Shown here: one piece after another, positions 1 to 8,517 of the stretch
Layout of the letters: each line of letters begins with the position of its first letter
Position numbering within the stretch: position 1 is the stretch's first letter
Translations under genes and position numbers: made by a program
The notes under the pieces: generated by a model
What the model was told of the DNA's origin: nothing
What the model saw: the letters and a program-made list of their open reading frames with translations, nothing else
Databases searched by the model: none
From: Eimeria necatrix
Lineage: Eukaryota > Apicomplexa > Conoidasida > Eucoccidiorida > Eimeriidae
DNA length: 35,058 nt
Direction of reading: 5' to 3'
NCBI RefSeq assembly: GCF_000499385.1
Contig: NW_013655243.1
Location: 9,682 to 44,739 of the forward strand

Positions 1-21
1 ACGTGGATTGTGCCTCTGCGC
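1..21 (-). CDS. MCM8: MCM8 exon 9, partial at window edge
   Basis: After CTTCAG at 23-22 the frame set by exon 8 reads AQRHNPR and then leaves the window. In MCM8 this position precedes the RGDPH-x-LLVVGDPG Walker A region. Only seven codons are visible. Confidence 0.5.
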
Positions 22-26
22 CTGAA

Positions 27-76
<50 letters not shown>

Positions 77-339
77 CTCCAAGGCCCCAATTAACTGTCT
101 CCTGTCTCCTTCCGTAGTGCACAGGAACTCCGCCAAGCAGAGCCAACACGAGGCCTGAAGGAGACAGGCCGCAGATGCACTTTTGCTGCTGCTGCAGCAG
201 CAGCAGCAGCAGCAGCAGCAAGCTCTAAGAGCTAGAATGACTGCAGCAGCCCAAGCCGCAGTGCATCAACGCCTGCAGCAAGATGAGCAGCAGCAGCAGC
301 AGTGGTGCAGCAGCAACAGCAGCAGCAGCAGAGGCGCAA

Positions 340-391
<52 letters not shown>

Positions 392-568
392 GTACCTGCT
401 TTGACGATATGCCTGCCTACAATGGAAGGGGCGATTGAGGAGACGAGCAGCTCGAAGCGTCTCCTTTCGAGTGTATAGACATCTGCGATGAACTGCAGCA
501 GCCGCCCGCCTGCTGCTGCTGCTGCTGCTGCCACCAGTGCGTCAGCTTCCTGCGCGGGCGCCTCCCCC

Positions 569-600
<32 letters not shown>

Positions 601-640
601 GGGGCCCAGCGGCTCCGCCGCGTCCTCCGCGGCGTCGTCC

Positions 641-680
<40 letters not shown>

Positions 681-943
681 AGTCGCGCCAGGGCAGCGGG
701 CGGCGGGCCTGAGCAGCAGGCAGCGGCAGCAGCGCCGGGGGGGCGCAGCGGTGGCTGCTGCACCTGGCCCTGTGCTGCTGCAGCTGCTGCTGCAGCACTC
801 TCCAGTCCAAAGGAGACACGGAGACAGCTGAAAGAAACAGAGTGTACAGACTCTTGCTGCCCCCCAGCCGGCCCCCCTCAGCTGCATGCGGCGCCGCCAG
901 GTGTGCAGACACCGCGGGCGACTGACGCGCCTGCACTATCCCT

Positions 944-1003
<60 letters not shown>

Positions 1004-2044
1004 GGTGCGCCGCTTGTTTTTCGCGCTTTGGGGCGCAGGTGTACGTACACCGCAGCTTCGACACGCATGCACGGCCAACCAGCTGTACCGACACCCAAAA
1101 TCAAAAACACAAAATACACTTCTCAAACACACTTCAGGGGGCCCCTCAGGGGCCCCTCGGGGGCCCCTCGGGGGCCCCTCAGGGGCCCCTCGGGGGCCCC
1201 TCGGGGGCCCCTCAGGGGCCCCTCAGGACCTTCTCAGGGGCCCCCTAAGGCCTCTACAGACCCAAGGGGCCCCTCAGAGGCAACAAACCCCACAGGGGGC
1301 CCCCTTAGGGGCCCCCAGAGGCAAGGGCCCCCACGGGGGGGCCCCAAGAGTGAGGGGCCCCCCAGGGGGCCCCAGGGGGCCCCAGGGGGCCCCTGGGGCC
1401 CCCAGGGGCCCCCAGGGGCCCCCAGGTTTTAGGGGGCCCCCTATGCATGCATGGACTTTGGCTTTTAGGGTTTAGCTCACCTGTGATGCAAACCCGGTCT
1501 CCTGGGCTGCACTGGCCAACGAGAAAGCCGGTGAGCTGCAGCGCCACCGCAAACCCTAAACCCTAAACCCTAAACCCTAAACCCTAAACCCTACACGACT
1601 GGCTTTTGGCTCGTGGCCCGAAACCTAAACCCTAAACCCTAAACCCTAAACCCTAAACCTTACGCGCAGCGCAGGGCAACTCGCGCTGAGGCACTTTAAA
1701 GTTGAGAGCCAACACCTTAGGGTTTAGGGTTTAGGGTTTAGGGTTTAGGGTTTAGGGACCTCGCAGTCGATGGTGGCCGGGGGCCTTATTCCCCCGGGCA
1801 GGGGCCTCCCTTGTTCTTCTTGGGGGCCCTCTGCTGCTGCTTCTGCACTTTGCGTTGTTGCTTCTTGCAGCCTGCAGACCCCAAACCCTAAACCCTAAAC
1901 CCTAAACCCCAAACCCCAAACCCTAAACCTTAAACCCTAAACCCTAAGCCCTAGCTGCGAGTCGCTTTGGCTCGCACTTCCAGCAGCCACAGCGGCACCA
2001 GCAGCAGCCCTCGAAACAGCAGCAATAGCAGCAGCACGAACAGG

Positions 2045-2087
<43 letters not shown>

Positions 2088-2201
2088 TTTGATGCCTCGC
2101 CTAATGCGCTGTACGTCCACCGCAGTTGCCAGTCTCCGCAAGGGGACAAAAAATCGCGAAGGGCAGCGGCTGCGGGGGCACACTTGTGGGGGGTCGTAGC
2201 T

Positions 2202-2238
<37 letters not shown>

Positions 2239-2558
2239 GTGGAGCAGCAGCAGCAAGAGGAGCAGCCGTGGTTGGGTCTGAGCGCTGCCACCGCGCCCCT
2301 ATGTATCGGCAGCAACAGTCTTGGCTGTAGCAGCAAAGTTTGCAGCAGCAGCAGCAGCAACAGCAAGAGGAGTAGCAGCAGCAGCAGCAGCAGCAGCACT
2401 AGCTGCAGCAAGTCGTGTTTTGGAAAGTCCTCAGCAGCAACCGCAGCAGCAGCAGCAGCAGCAGCAGCACGCAGGATACGCAGCCGCTTCTGCTGCTGTT
2501 TCTGCTGCAGCGGCCTCGCTTCTGCCGCCGCCGCCACTGCAGCCGCCACCGCTGCTGC

Positions 2559-2611
<53 letters not shown>

Positions 2612-2909
2612 ACCGTCCGTCGAGAAGCTGCTTGTTGAGGCGGAGGCCGCATTTGGCGCATTCGAAGCAAAGCCGCCGCAGCAGCGGCTGCGAAGAGTGG
2701 GCGCGCAGCACGGAGCCGTGGACGGAGACGAGGCGGCCGATCTGCAGCAAAAGTTGAATTTAATTTCATTTATTTAATTTATTTAATTCAAATGATTTTA
2801 AATCCTTTTTATTCATTTTTATTCTTCTTCTTCGTTCCAAGCCGCTCAGAACAAGTGGTCTTTGGTCAGGGAAAGGCAGAGGCAGCAGCAGCAGACGGGC
2901 CCAGCCACT

Positions 2910-2945
<36 letters not shown>

Positions 2946-3056
2946 ATGCCAGTTGCAGCAGCAGCAGCAGCAGCAGCGGCTGCACCCGTGCAGGAAGCAG
3001 TTCGTTACGGCGTTGGAAACGCCAGCAAATGCAGCAGCAGCAGCAGCAGCAGAGGC

Positions 3057-3095
<39 letters not shown>

Positions 3096-3471
3096 TTGAC
3101 CTGGTTGCTGCGGAGGGCCCCGAAGGCGGTGGGGGGCCCCAAGTCGATGGGCCGAATGGAGACAGTAATGGGGACTCCTGCTGCAGTGCTGGTGAGTTCT
3201 GCTGCTTCCGGAGACAGTTGTGCTGCAGCAGCAGCAGCCGCCGCGGCGGCCTCGCCGGCGAGCGCAGCAGCAGCCACTGCAGCAGCAGCAGGAACCCGAG
3301 CAGCAAACTCCGGCAGCAGCAGCAGCGCATGCAATCCGCAGCTCATTGCATGCAGCACATCTTGTGGGGAGCAGCAAAGAGAGGAGACAAAAGCCCCGGG
3401 GCTGGGGGGGGGCTGTAGAGACACCAGACGGCCCAGCACCAGCGGCACTTCCAGCGTGAACGGGTCCACCT

Positions 3472-3511
<40 letters not shown>

Positions 3512-3888
3512 GTGGGGCTCGGCGCAAGAGCTGCTGCAGCAGCAGCAGCAGCAGCAAGTGGGGCTCGGCGCAGGAGCTGCAGCAGCAGCAGCAGCAGCAG
3601 CAGCAAGTGGGGCTTGGTGCAAGGGCTGCAGCAGCAGCAGCAGCAAACGGGGAGGGCGCAAGAGCTGGAGCAGCAGAAGCACCAGCAAATGGGGCTGGGC
3701 GCAGGAGCTGCAGCAGCAGCAGCAAATGGGGCTGGGTGCAACAACTGCAGCAGCAGCAGCAGCAGCAGCAGCAGAGCATGGGGATGGGCGCAGGAGCTGC
3801 AGCAGCAGCAGCAGCAAGGTCCAGCAGCAGCAACAAATGCGGGTCCATGCAGCAGAAAGGACGAGGATCTGTTTCTACGCGGGTATCT

Positions 3889-3939
<51 letters not shown>

Positions 3940-4041
3940 GCAGGCTCGAGGGGACTCTTACCACTGGCAGAATTTCATCTGCGTTTCGAATGAAGAAGTC
4001 CAACCAAAGGGACACAAACTGCTGCAGGCCCTCTGCGCAGG

Positions 4042-4122
<81 letters not shown>

Positions 4123-4421
4123 TGTGATGGGCAAACAGCAGCTCCAAAGCCGATTGCTGGAGCAGCAATAGACTAGCACGCACAGCTACATGGGCAAGAG
4201 GATGATTTGCTGCTTATGCAATAGCTGCTGCTGCTGCTGCTGCAGTGGCAGCAGCAGCAGCTGCTGTTCCTGTTGCTGCAGCAGCAGCTGCTGCTGCGGC
4301 AGCAGCAGCTGCTGCTGTTTCTGTTGCAGCAGCAGCAGAACGGCAGCCACTGAAAAAAAGAGGACTGACCATCCTGAGACTCTCCCGGGAAGAAGAGCTC
4401 CAAAAGGGCCACAGGGATCAT
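1..4421 (-). CDS. MCM8: MCM8-like DNA helicase, 5' part of gene (3' end beyond window)
   Basis: MCM8 is a hexameric AAA+ helicase of the MCM family, known in other eukaryotes to work with MCM9 in homologous-recombination repair and meiosis in the nucleus. The exons, read on the minus strand, are 4421-4370, 4032-3962, 3469-3101, 2741-2614, 2199-about 2101, 1555-1481, 941-396, 154-96 and 21-1. Reading phase matches at every junction except around exon 5, which is unresolved. Domains in order: N-terminal helical domain A, OB-fold start (IGRLVSVHGSVLRA), zinc-binding C-x2-C and C-x4-C pairs split over two exons, OB strand with PGDRVCITG, and the linker helix ending SSIAPSIVGRHIVKAG followed by LVLALLGGVPVHYG. 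The KAGL-x-LALxGG signature fits MCM8 better than MCM2-7 or MCM9. The Walker A exon should lie just left of base 1. Poly-Ala insertions interrupt non-conserved linkers. Family certain on motifs; paralogue likely. Confidence 0.82.
29..75. repeat. CTG array in MCM8 intron (CAG on the sense strand)
   Basis: About 15 uninterrupted triplets lie directly upstream of the acceptor of MCM8 exon 9. Unlike most intronic arrays here, it reads CAG on the sense strand. Confidence 0.9.
96..154 (-). CDS. MCM8: MCM8 exon 8 (start of AAA+ domain)
   Basis: After a TCTCCTTCAG acceptor the exon completes a Gly codon and reads LVLALLGGVPVHYGRRQET, the 'KAGLxLALxGG' helix that opens the MCM ATPase domain. The donor ACA|GTTAAT at 95-94 leaves phase 0. 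The GGAGACA heptamer is part of the coding sequence here. Confidence 0.75.
183..395. repeat. CAG arrays in MCM8 intron
   Basis: Two long CAG runs (about 186-222 and 346-390) with degenerate CAG between them fill the intron between exons 7 and 8. They read CTG on the sense strand. The second run abuts the exon 7 donor. Confidence 0.9.
396..941 (-). CDS. MCM8: MCM8 exon 7 (end of OB domain, poly-Ala linker, pre-AAA helix)
   Basis: It begins after CTGCAG at 943-942 by completing ITG-IVQARQSP. It then carries SKSLYTLFLSAVSV (last OB strand), a long linker with several poly-Ala runs, and FIADVYTLERRRFELLVSSI followed by APSIVGRHIVKAG. The frame is open across all 181 codons, so the Ala runs are read as coding inserts. 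A smaller exon starting at 492 is an alternative. The donor is G|GTACCC at 395-394. Confidence 0.78.
942..1480. repeat. MCM8 intron: CAG array, GTAC palindrome, GGGGCCCC tract
   Basis: This intron holds a CAG run at about 945-1001, the 14-bp palindrome GGTGTACGTACACC at 1038-1051, and a 300-bp tract of GGGGCCCC-type units with CTC/CTT/CAG spacers (about 1138-1440). The GC tract gives long open frames on both strands that I read as non-coding. Confidence 0.8.
1481..1555 (-). CDS. MCM8: MCM8 exon 6 (OB strand, PGDRV-ITG)
   Basis: It encodes FAVALQLTGFLVGQCSPGDR and then VCITG, the MCM 'xLVDxCxPGDxVxITG' strand. The only available acceptor is TTTAG|GG inside an interstitial telomere-like array. 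The donor G|GTGAGC is at 1480-1479, phase 1, and the split Gly codon joins exactly to the next exon. Confidence 0.82.
1551..1950. repeat. Interstitial telomere-like repeats in MCM8 intron
   Basis: AAACCCT runs at about 1551-1593, 1621-1661 and 1883-1950, and an inverted TTTAGGG run at about 1716-1757, are separated by 30-120 bp of unique sequence. Because orientation changes within the cluster, it is not a chromosome end. Exon 6 uses the first run as its acceptor. Confidence 0.92.
1664..1685 (-). CDS. MCM8: Candidate MCM8 micro-exon between exons 5 and 6
   Basis: A 22-nt segment sits between a CTCAG acceptor and a strong GTAAGG donor, within telomere-like repeats. In the frame that fits the next exon it reads RELPCAA plus a split Arg, resembling the 'QEL...PR' link between the zinc finger and the next OB strand in MCMs. 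It would need exon 5 to end in phase 0, which is not seen. A longer version starting at 1715 is also possible. Tentative. Confidence 0.3.
2040..2610. repeat. Triplet-repeat arrays around MCM8 exon 5
   Basis: CAG runs lie at about 2048-2086 and 2204-2236, with mixed CAG at 2339-2470. A CTG run at about 2556-2610 abuts the exon 4 donor and is the second exception to the sense-CTG rule. Confidence 0.88.
2101..2199 (-). CDS. MCM8: MCM8 exon 5 (second zinc-binding half; 3' end uncertain)
   Basis: It completes the split Arg codon from exon 4 and reads YDPPQVCPRSRCPSRFF. It then reaches AVDVQRIRRG, the C-x4-C pair plus the 'VDxQxIR' strand universal in MCMs. No GT follows QRIR before the triplet array begins. 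The exon may end with a GC donor (AG|GCGAGG at 2100 or GAG|GCATC at 2095), so the lower coordinate is approximate. Confidence 0.8.
   Translation of the reverse strand, partial: LRPPTSVPPQPLPFAIFCPLAETGNCGGRTAH
2614..2741 (-). CDS. MCM8: MCM8 exon 4 (OB fold and first zinc-binding half)
   Basis: It reads IGRLVSVHGSVLRAHSS, then a C-x2-C pair in CFECAKCGLRLNK, then LLDGR. This is the MCM OB-fold entry strand and the first half of the zinc finger. The acceptor is TTGCTGCAG at 2743-2742. The donor CG|GTGAGC is at 2613-2612, phase 2, followed immediately by a triplet array. Confidence 0.88.
2742..3100. other. MCM8 intron: AT-rich stretch plus CAG arrays
   Basis: The first 90 bases are TTTAATTTATTT-rich. 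The rest is CAG-rich, with runs at about 2907-2943 and 3028-3095, interrupted by short unique segments. I see no further exon. Confidence 0.7.
3101..3469 (-). CDS. MCM8: MCM8 exon 3 (domain A with poly-Ala insert)
   Basis: The exon starts after a CTGCAG acceptor with VDPFTLEVPLVLGRLVSL. It continues through the conserved helix PQDVLHAMSCGLHALLL, then a poly-Ala/Glu insertion, and ends in TVSIRPIDLGPPTAFGALRS. That end corresponds to the 'N-Y-EPLTxLK' strand just before the OB fold in MCM8. It is 123 codons, phase 0 at both ends. The donor is CAG|GTCAAG followed at once by a CTG array. Confidence 0.75.
3470..3961. repeat. CAG-based minisatellite in MCM8 intron
   Basis: CAG runs alternate with a GTGGGGCT-x-GG-x-GCA-type segment at roughly 45-50 bp spacing, for example near 3511, 3558, 3606, 3687 and 3724. 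It opens long artificial frames (CAEPHLLL-type on the minus strand) but no conserved peptide. Confidence 0.8.
3962..4032 (-). CDS. MCM8: MCM8 exon 2
   Basis: This exon encodes EGLQQFVSLWLDFFIRNADE followed by ILPV, a helical segment matching the start of MCM domain A. The acceptor TGCGCAG is at 4034-4033 and the strong donor GTAAGA at 3961-3960. The split codon G+AG with exon 1 gives Glu, and the exon ends in phase 0, matching exon 3. CTG arrays flank both sides. Confidence 0.65.
4033..4369. repeat. MCM8 first intron: CAG/CTG mosaic
   Basis: CAG runs (about 4044-4120) give way to a mosaic of short CTG and CAG stretches between 4210 and 4340 that can form hairpins. The 5' splice site lies at the right end and the acceptor at the left. 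Confidence 0.75.
4370..4421 (-). CDS. MCM8: MCM8 exon 1 (start codon)
   Basis: ATG at 4421-4419 opens MIPVALLELFFPGESQD. An in-frame TAA lies 27 bases upstream, so this is the first usable Met. The donor is G|GTCAGT at 4369-4368, phase 1. The residues LLELFFPGE resemble the N-terminal 'W-x-LYF' segment of MCM8. The start remains a prediction without transcript data. Confidence 0.6.
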
Positions 4422-4561
4422 CTCAGCAGCGACCCGCAGGAGGGTTTAGGGTTTAGGGTTTAGGGTTTAGGGTTTAGGGTTTGGGGGTTTGCCCTGGGGG
4501 GGTTCCTGGGGCTCCCTGGGCCCTGCTTGCTGCTTGTCCCCGGCAGCCCTTATGCAGTGAC

Positions 4562-4632
4562 CAGCTAGCTAGCTAGCCAGCCAGCCAGCTAGCTAGCTAG
4601 CTAGCTAGCTAGCTGGCTAGCTAGCTAGCCAG
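4562..4632. repeat. AGCT/GCTA tetranucleotide array
   Basis: AGCTAGCT with occasional CCAG units, about 70 bp, fully self-complementary. The same motif is expanded at 5403-5830 and 13644-13908. Confidence 0.9.
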
Positions 4633-5402
4633 TTTGCTGCGCCTAAGTTGCGGCTAAGGGCCAGCCCCTGCTGCCTTCATGGGAGAAGATGAAAAGAAGC
4701 AAAGTTTGGGGAAATGGGGAAATAAATAAAAAGGAAAAAATAAAACAAAAGGGAAATAAATAAAAAAGAAAATAAATAAAAAGGAAAATAAATGAAAAGG
4801 AAACAAAATCTCTAAATTGTACTTCCCGCGTGTCGGGCTCGAGGTGTACATACACCCCGGAACCCACCGCCTAAACCGCATGCAATTCTGCAGTTATGGA
4901 CGAAAAGTATTTCTTTTTAATTATATTTTAATAATAAATAAAATGGAAAGAAGAAAAGGGGTAAAACTGCGTGTTTGTTGGCGACTGGAGGGTGGGGTTG
5001 TTGGTCTGGAAGCCGGATCGAGCATGCAGGCGACTCTTCGGCCGTTTGCGCGACTTCGCCGGTAAAACGGGATTTTAATTGTCAATTTAATTAATTAAAA
5101 CTAAAAAATAATCAAAAATAAACTTATTTTATCCTCAAATGGATTTATTTTCTCCAAATTCCAAAAAATGAACAAAAGATGCACAGCGCTCGGGTGTACA
5201 TGCAGCGAGCAGTACATACACCCCAGTGGCACAGACGCGGAAGATATGGAGTGTCTCGACAGCTCAGTCCATTCAAATAACAAATAAAATAAATAAATTA
5301 AAAATAAAAACATTCAATTCAATTTGTAGTTTTAATTTAAAACAAAATAAAGAGTTTCAGCCGCAGCAACAGACCCCACCCACTGGGGCCCCACACTCTG
5401 CA

Positions 5403-5830
5403 GCCAGCTGCAGCTGGCTAGCTGTAGCTAGCCACACCGAGATCTAGCTAGCCACAGCTAGCTAGCCACAGCTAGCTAGCCATAGCCAGCTAGCCACGGC
5501 TAGCTAACCACAGCTAGCCATTGCTAGATCCAGCTAATGGCAGCTAGCTAGCCACAGCTAGCCACAGCAAGATCGAGCTAACCACAGCTAGCCTGCCGCA
5601 GCTAGCTACAGTGAGATGCAGCTACCCACAGCTAGCTAGCCGCAGCTAGCCATCGCTAGAGCCAGCTAGCCACAGGGTGATCTAGCCATTCACAGCTAGC
5701 TAGCCACAGCTAGCCACAGCTAGCCACAGCGTGATCCAGCCACTCGTAGCTAGCCACAGCTAGCTACAGTCCACCACTCACAGCTAGCTGCAGCTAGCTC
5801 TGCTAGCTGCTGCAGCTAGCCACCGGCAGC
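5403..5830. repeat. Degenerate AGCTAGCCACAGCTAGC array
   Basis: About 430 bp of CTAGC units with CACAG spacers forms many short inverted repeats. It has no coding potential beyond short frames and lies downstream of IMP4. Confidence 0.88.
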
Positions 5831-5857
5831 TGGACGTGACAAGAGGGTTTAGGGTTT

Positions 5858-6121
5858 AGGGTTTGGCCAAGGGCCTGTTTGGAGGCCCTAAAGAAGGGCC
5901 TAAGGGCCCATTCTTTTGCCACTAAAAAGGGTTTAGGGTTTAGGGTTTAGGCGAGGCCTTGTTTAGGGGCGTTGAAGAAAGGCCTCAGGGCCCATTCTTT
6001 TTCCAGTAGCTAGGGTTTAGGGTTTAGGGTTTAGGCGGGGGCTTGTTTGGGGGCGTTGAAGAAAGGCCTGAGGGCCCATTCTTTTTCCAGTAGCTAGGGT
6101 TTAGGGTTTAGGGTTTAGGGT
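5858..6121. repeat. Three degenerate tandem copies of the IMP4 exon end plus TTTAGGG
   Basis: Beyond the IMP4 stop, the last 55-60 bases of the terminal exon recur at about 6031-6093, 5948-6010 and 5862-5925 with a period near 90 bp. TTTAGGG units and CTAGCTACTGG separate them. Copies keep the EKEWALRPFFNAPKQ-type coding in part and decay with distance. Confidence 0.85.
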
Positions 6122-6279
6122 TTAGGCGAGGGCTTGTTTGGGGGCGTTGAAGAAAGGCCTGAGGGCCCATTCTTTTTCCAAGTCCTTCATTTCTGCTGTC
6201 CCCAATTCTATTTTGAAAGGCTTCAGACAAAAGCGAGGGCCCACTTCTGTTAGAGACAGTCCCTTCGCAGTTTCTTTTC
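6122..6279 (-). CDS. IMP4: IMP4 terminal exon
   Basis: After a TTTATTTCAG acceptor it completes a Gly codon and reads KETAKGLSLTEVGPRFCLKP, FKIELGTAEMKDLEKEW, then ALRPFFNAPKQALA and stop TAA (6124-6122). 'EVGPRFxLxxxxIxLGT' is the conserved C-terminal Brix signature. The stop codon is formed by the first TTTAGGG-type unit. Confidence 0.93.
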
Positions 6280-6292
6280 CTGAAATAAAAAA

Positions 6293-6323
<31 letters not shown>

Positions 6324-7392
6324 AAATATATAAATAAATAAATAAATAAAGAATAAAGAAGTAATAAATAACTTTAATTATATTCATAAATGAATTAATT
6401 AATTAATTGTGAATAAAGAATAGTAGTAAGTGGAATAATTGAGAAGAAAGAAAAAGGGGACAAAAAGATGCAAAAAATAAAAGGAGACAAAAGAAGTGAG
6501 AGGAGACCAAAGAAATAAAAGGAGACAAAAATAAAAGGTGATAAAAGAAATAAAAAGAGACAAAAAAATGCAAAGAGACAAAGAACTAAAAGGAGGTCAA
6601 AGAAATAAAAGGAGACAAAAAGAAATTAAGGAAGCCAAAGAAATAAAAGGAGACAAAAAGAAGACAAAAGAAATAAAAGGAGACAAAAAGAAATAAACGG
6701 AGACGAAAAGAAACAAAAAGGGACAAGAAGAGATGAAAAGAAACAGAGAAGAGATAAAGGAAATAAAAGGAGACAAAAAGAAATACAAACAGAAATAAAA
6801 AGAAATAAAAGGAAGTAAAAAGAAATAAAAAGGAAAAGAGACAAAAGGGAAACAGCAAAGAAAACGAAAAGAAATAAAAGGAGACAAAAGGAGACAAAAA
6901 GAAAAGACAAAAAATTGAAAAGCAAATTAAGATGAATAAGGAGACACTGAAGAGACACCAATGGAGACAAATCAACAGACAACAAGTGAGACACAGCAGC
7001 AGCAGCAGCAGCAGTGCAGCAGCAGCAGCAGCAGCAGTGCAGCAGCAGCAGCAGCAGTGCAGCAGCAGCAGCAGCAAAGAGAGCAATCAGTGCGAGTGCG
7101 GAGGGCAAGACAGCGGCGCTGCTGCAGCAAGGAGACAAAAAGGGACAATTCAAAAAGCTGCTGAGAAGCAAAATTAAATGCGAAGAGCAGCAGCAAGTCT
7201 GAAGAGACAAAAAGAAGCAAAAGGAGACAAAAGAAATAAAAGAAATAAAAATAAAAAGAGACAAAAATAAAAGAAATAAAAATAAAAAGAGACAAAAACA
7301 AAAAGGAGACAGCAGCAAAGAGACAGCAACAAAGAGACAGCAACAGCACGTGCCTGCCTCCTTCTCCCCCTCCCCACCCCCGCCGCCGCCGC

Positions 7393-7448
<56 letters not shown>

Positions 7449-7620
7449 CTGGTGTCAGTCCAGGTGTAGTGTCGGAAGTGAATTGTGTCATTGAAGTTTA
7501 CAAACGCATGCACGCGGTGGCTAGACACCGTAGAAGGCGGAAACAAAAACTTCAAAATCGAAAGGACCCGCAGCCCCACAGCAGACGCGAAGTTGTGAAA
7601 CACCAGGTGCGGCGGGGCCT

Positions 7621-7658
<38 letters not shown>

Positions 7659-7998
7659 GCAGCAGCAGCAGCAGTGCAGCAGCAGCAGCGGCAGTTCCGC
7701 CGCGGCAGCGGCAGTTGGGGGGCAGCAGCAGCGCAGCAGCAGCAGCGAAGGGGCGACTGCTGCAGGCCGCAGCAAACGCCAGAACGGCAGCAGCAGCACA
7801 GCAGCAGCAGCAGCAGAGCAGCAGCAGCAGCAAAAGAGCAGCAGCAGCAGAGCAGCAGCAGCAAAGGAGACAAAAAGGACCTGGGACATGTTGGGTGGCT
7901 TCTCTGGCAAGTCATGACGGAGACAGACACCCGAAAGGGTAAAGTGGGCTGTGGGGCCGTGCGGCAAATGAGAGACAATTAGCCGGGTAGGCTGGCCT

Positions 7999-8035
<37 letters not shown>

Positions 8036-8308
8036 AGTGCCAGGGCCAGGAGCAGCAGCAGGGTTAATAGCAGGAGCAGCAGTAGCAGCTGCAGCAGAGC
8101 AGCAGCGCGGATGGGAGCAGCAGCAGCAGCGATGGCAGCGGCAGCAACAGCAGCAGAAACAGCAGCAGCAAAAGCAGCAGCAGCAGCAGCAGCAGCACAA
8201 ACCGGCCGCAGCAGGAGACAGCCAGAAAAGAGGCCCTCAGTACACGCGGCCGCAGCAAACGCAGCCCGTCCGCAGCAGCAGGCAGCAGCAAAAGCAGCCC
8301 CCACCCCC

Positions 8309-8381
<73 letters not shown>

Positions 8382-8484
8382 GGTACCGGCGTAGGCATAT
8401 TCGTCGTCGACGTGGGTCTTGGGGGCGAGGGTTTGGGGGTCGTCGAGGTCGAGGACTTGGGCGAGGCGAGCAGCAGCAGCAGCA

Positions 8485-8517
<33 letters not shown>

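Larger units (their letters stand above)
4422..6121. other. Spacer between MCM8 start and IMP4 stop
   Basis: No convincing exon is visible. Contents: TTTAGGG run (4441-4485), AGCTAGCT palindromic array (4562-4632), AT-rich AAATAAATAAAA tracts (4690-4810, 4900-4950, 5070-5350), and two imperfect copies of the GTAC palindrome (4843-4856; split inverted halves 5192-5222). These are followed by a long AGCTAGCCACAGCTAGC-type array (5403-5830) and four TTTAGGG clusters mixed with copies of the IMP4 exon end. The MCM8 promoter should lie here, but I cannot place it. Confidence 0.7.

Noticed and set aside
183..1119. Long poly-Gln, poly-Ala, poly-Leu and poly-Cys frames on both strands
   Set aside because: All six frames of a CAG/CTG array stay open, so these are repeat shadows. 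Only the minus-strand frame carrying MCM motifs is kept.
1138..1440. Collagen-like gene in GGGGCCCC tract
   Set aside because: Open on both strands, lies in an MCM8 intron between two phase-matched exons, and has no non-repeat sequence.
1551..1950. Telomere or chromosome end
   Set aside because: Runs are short, of both orientations, and occur across the whole window inside genes, so they are interstitial.
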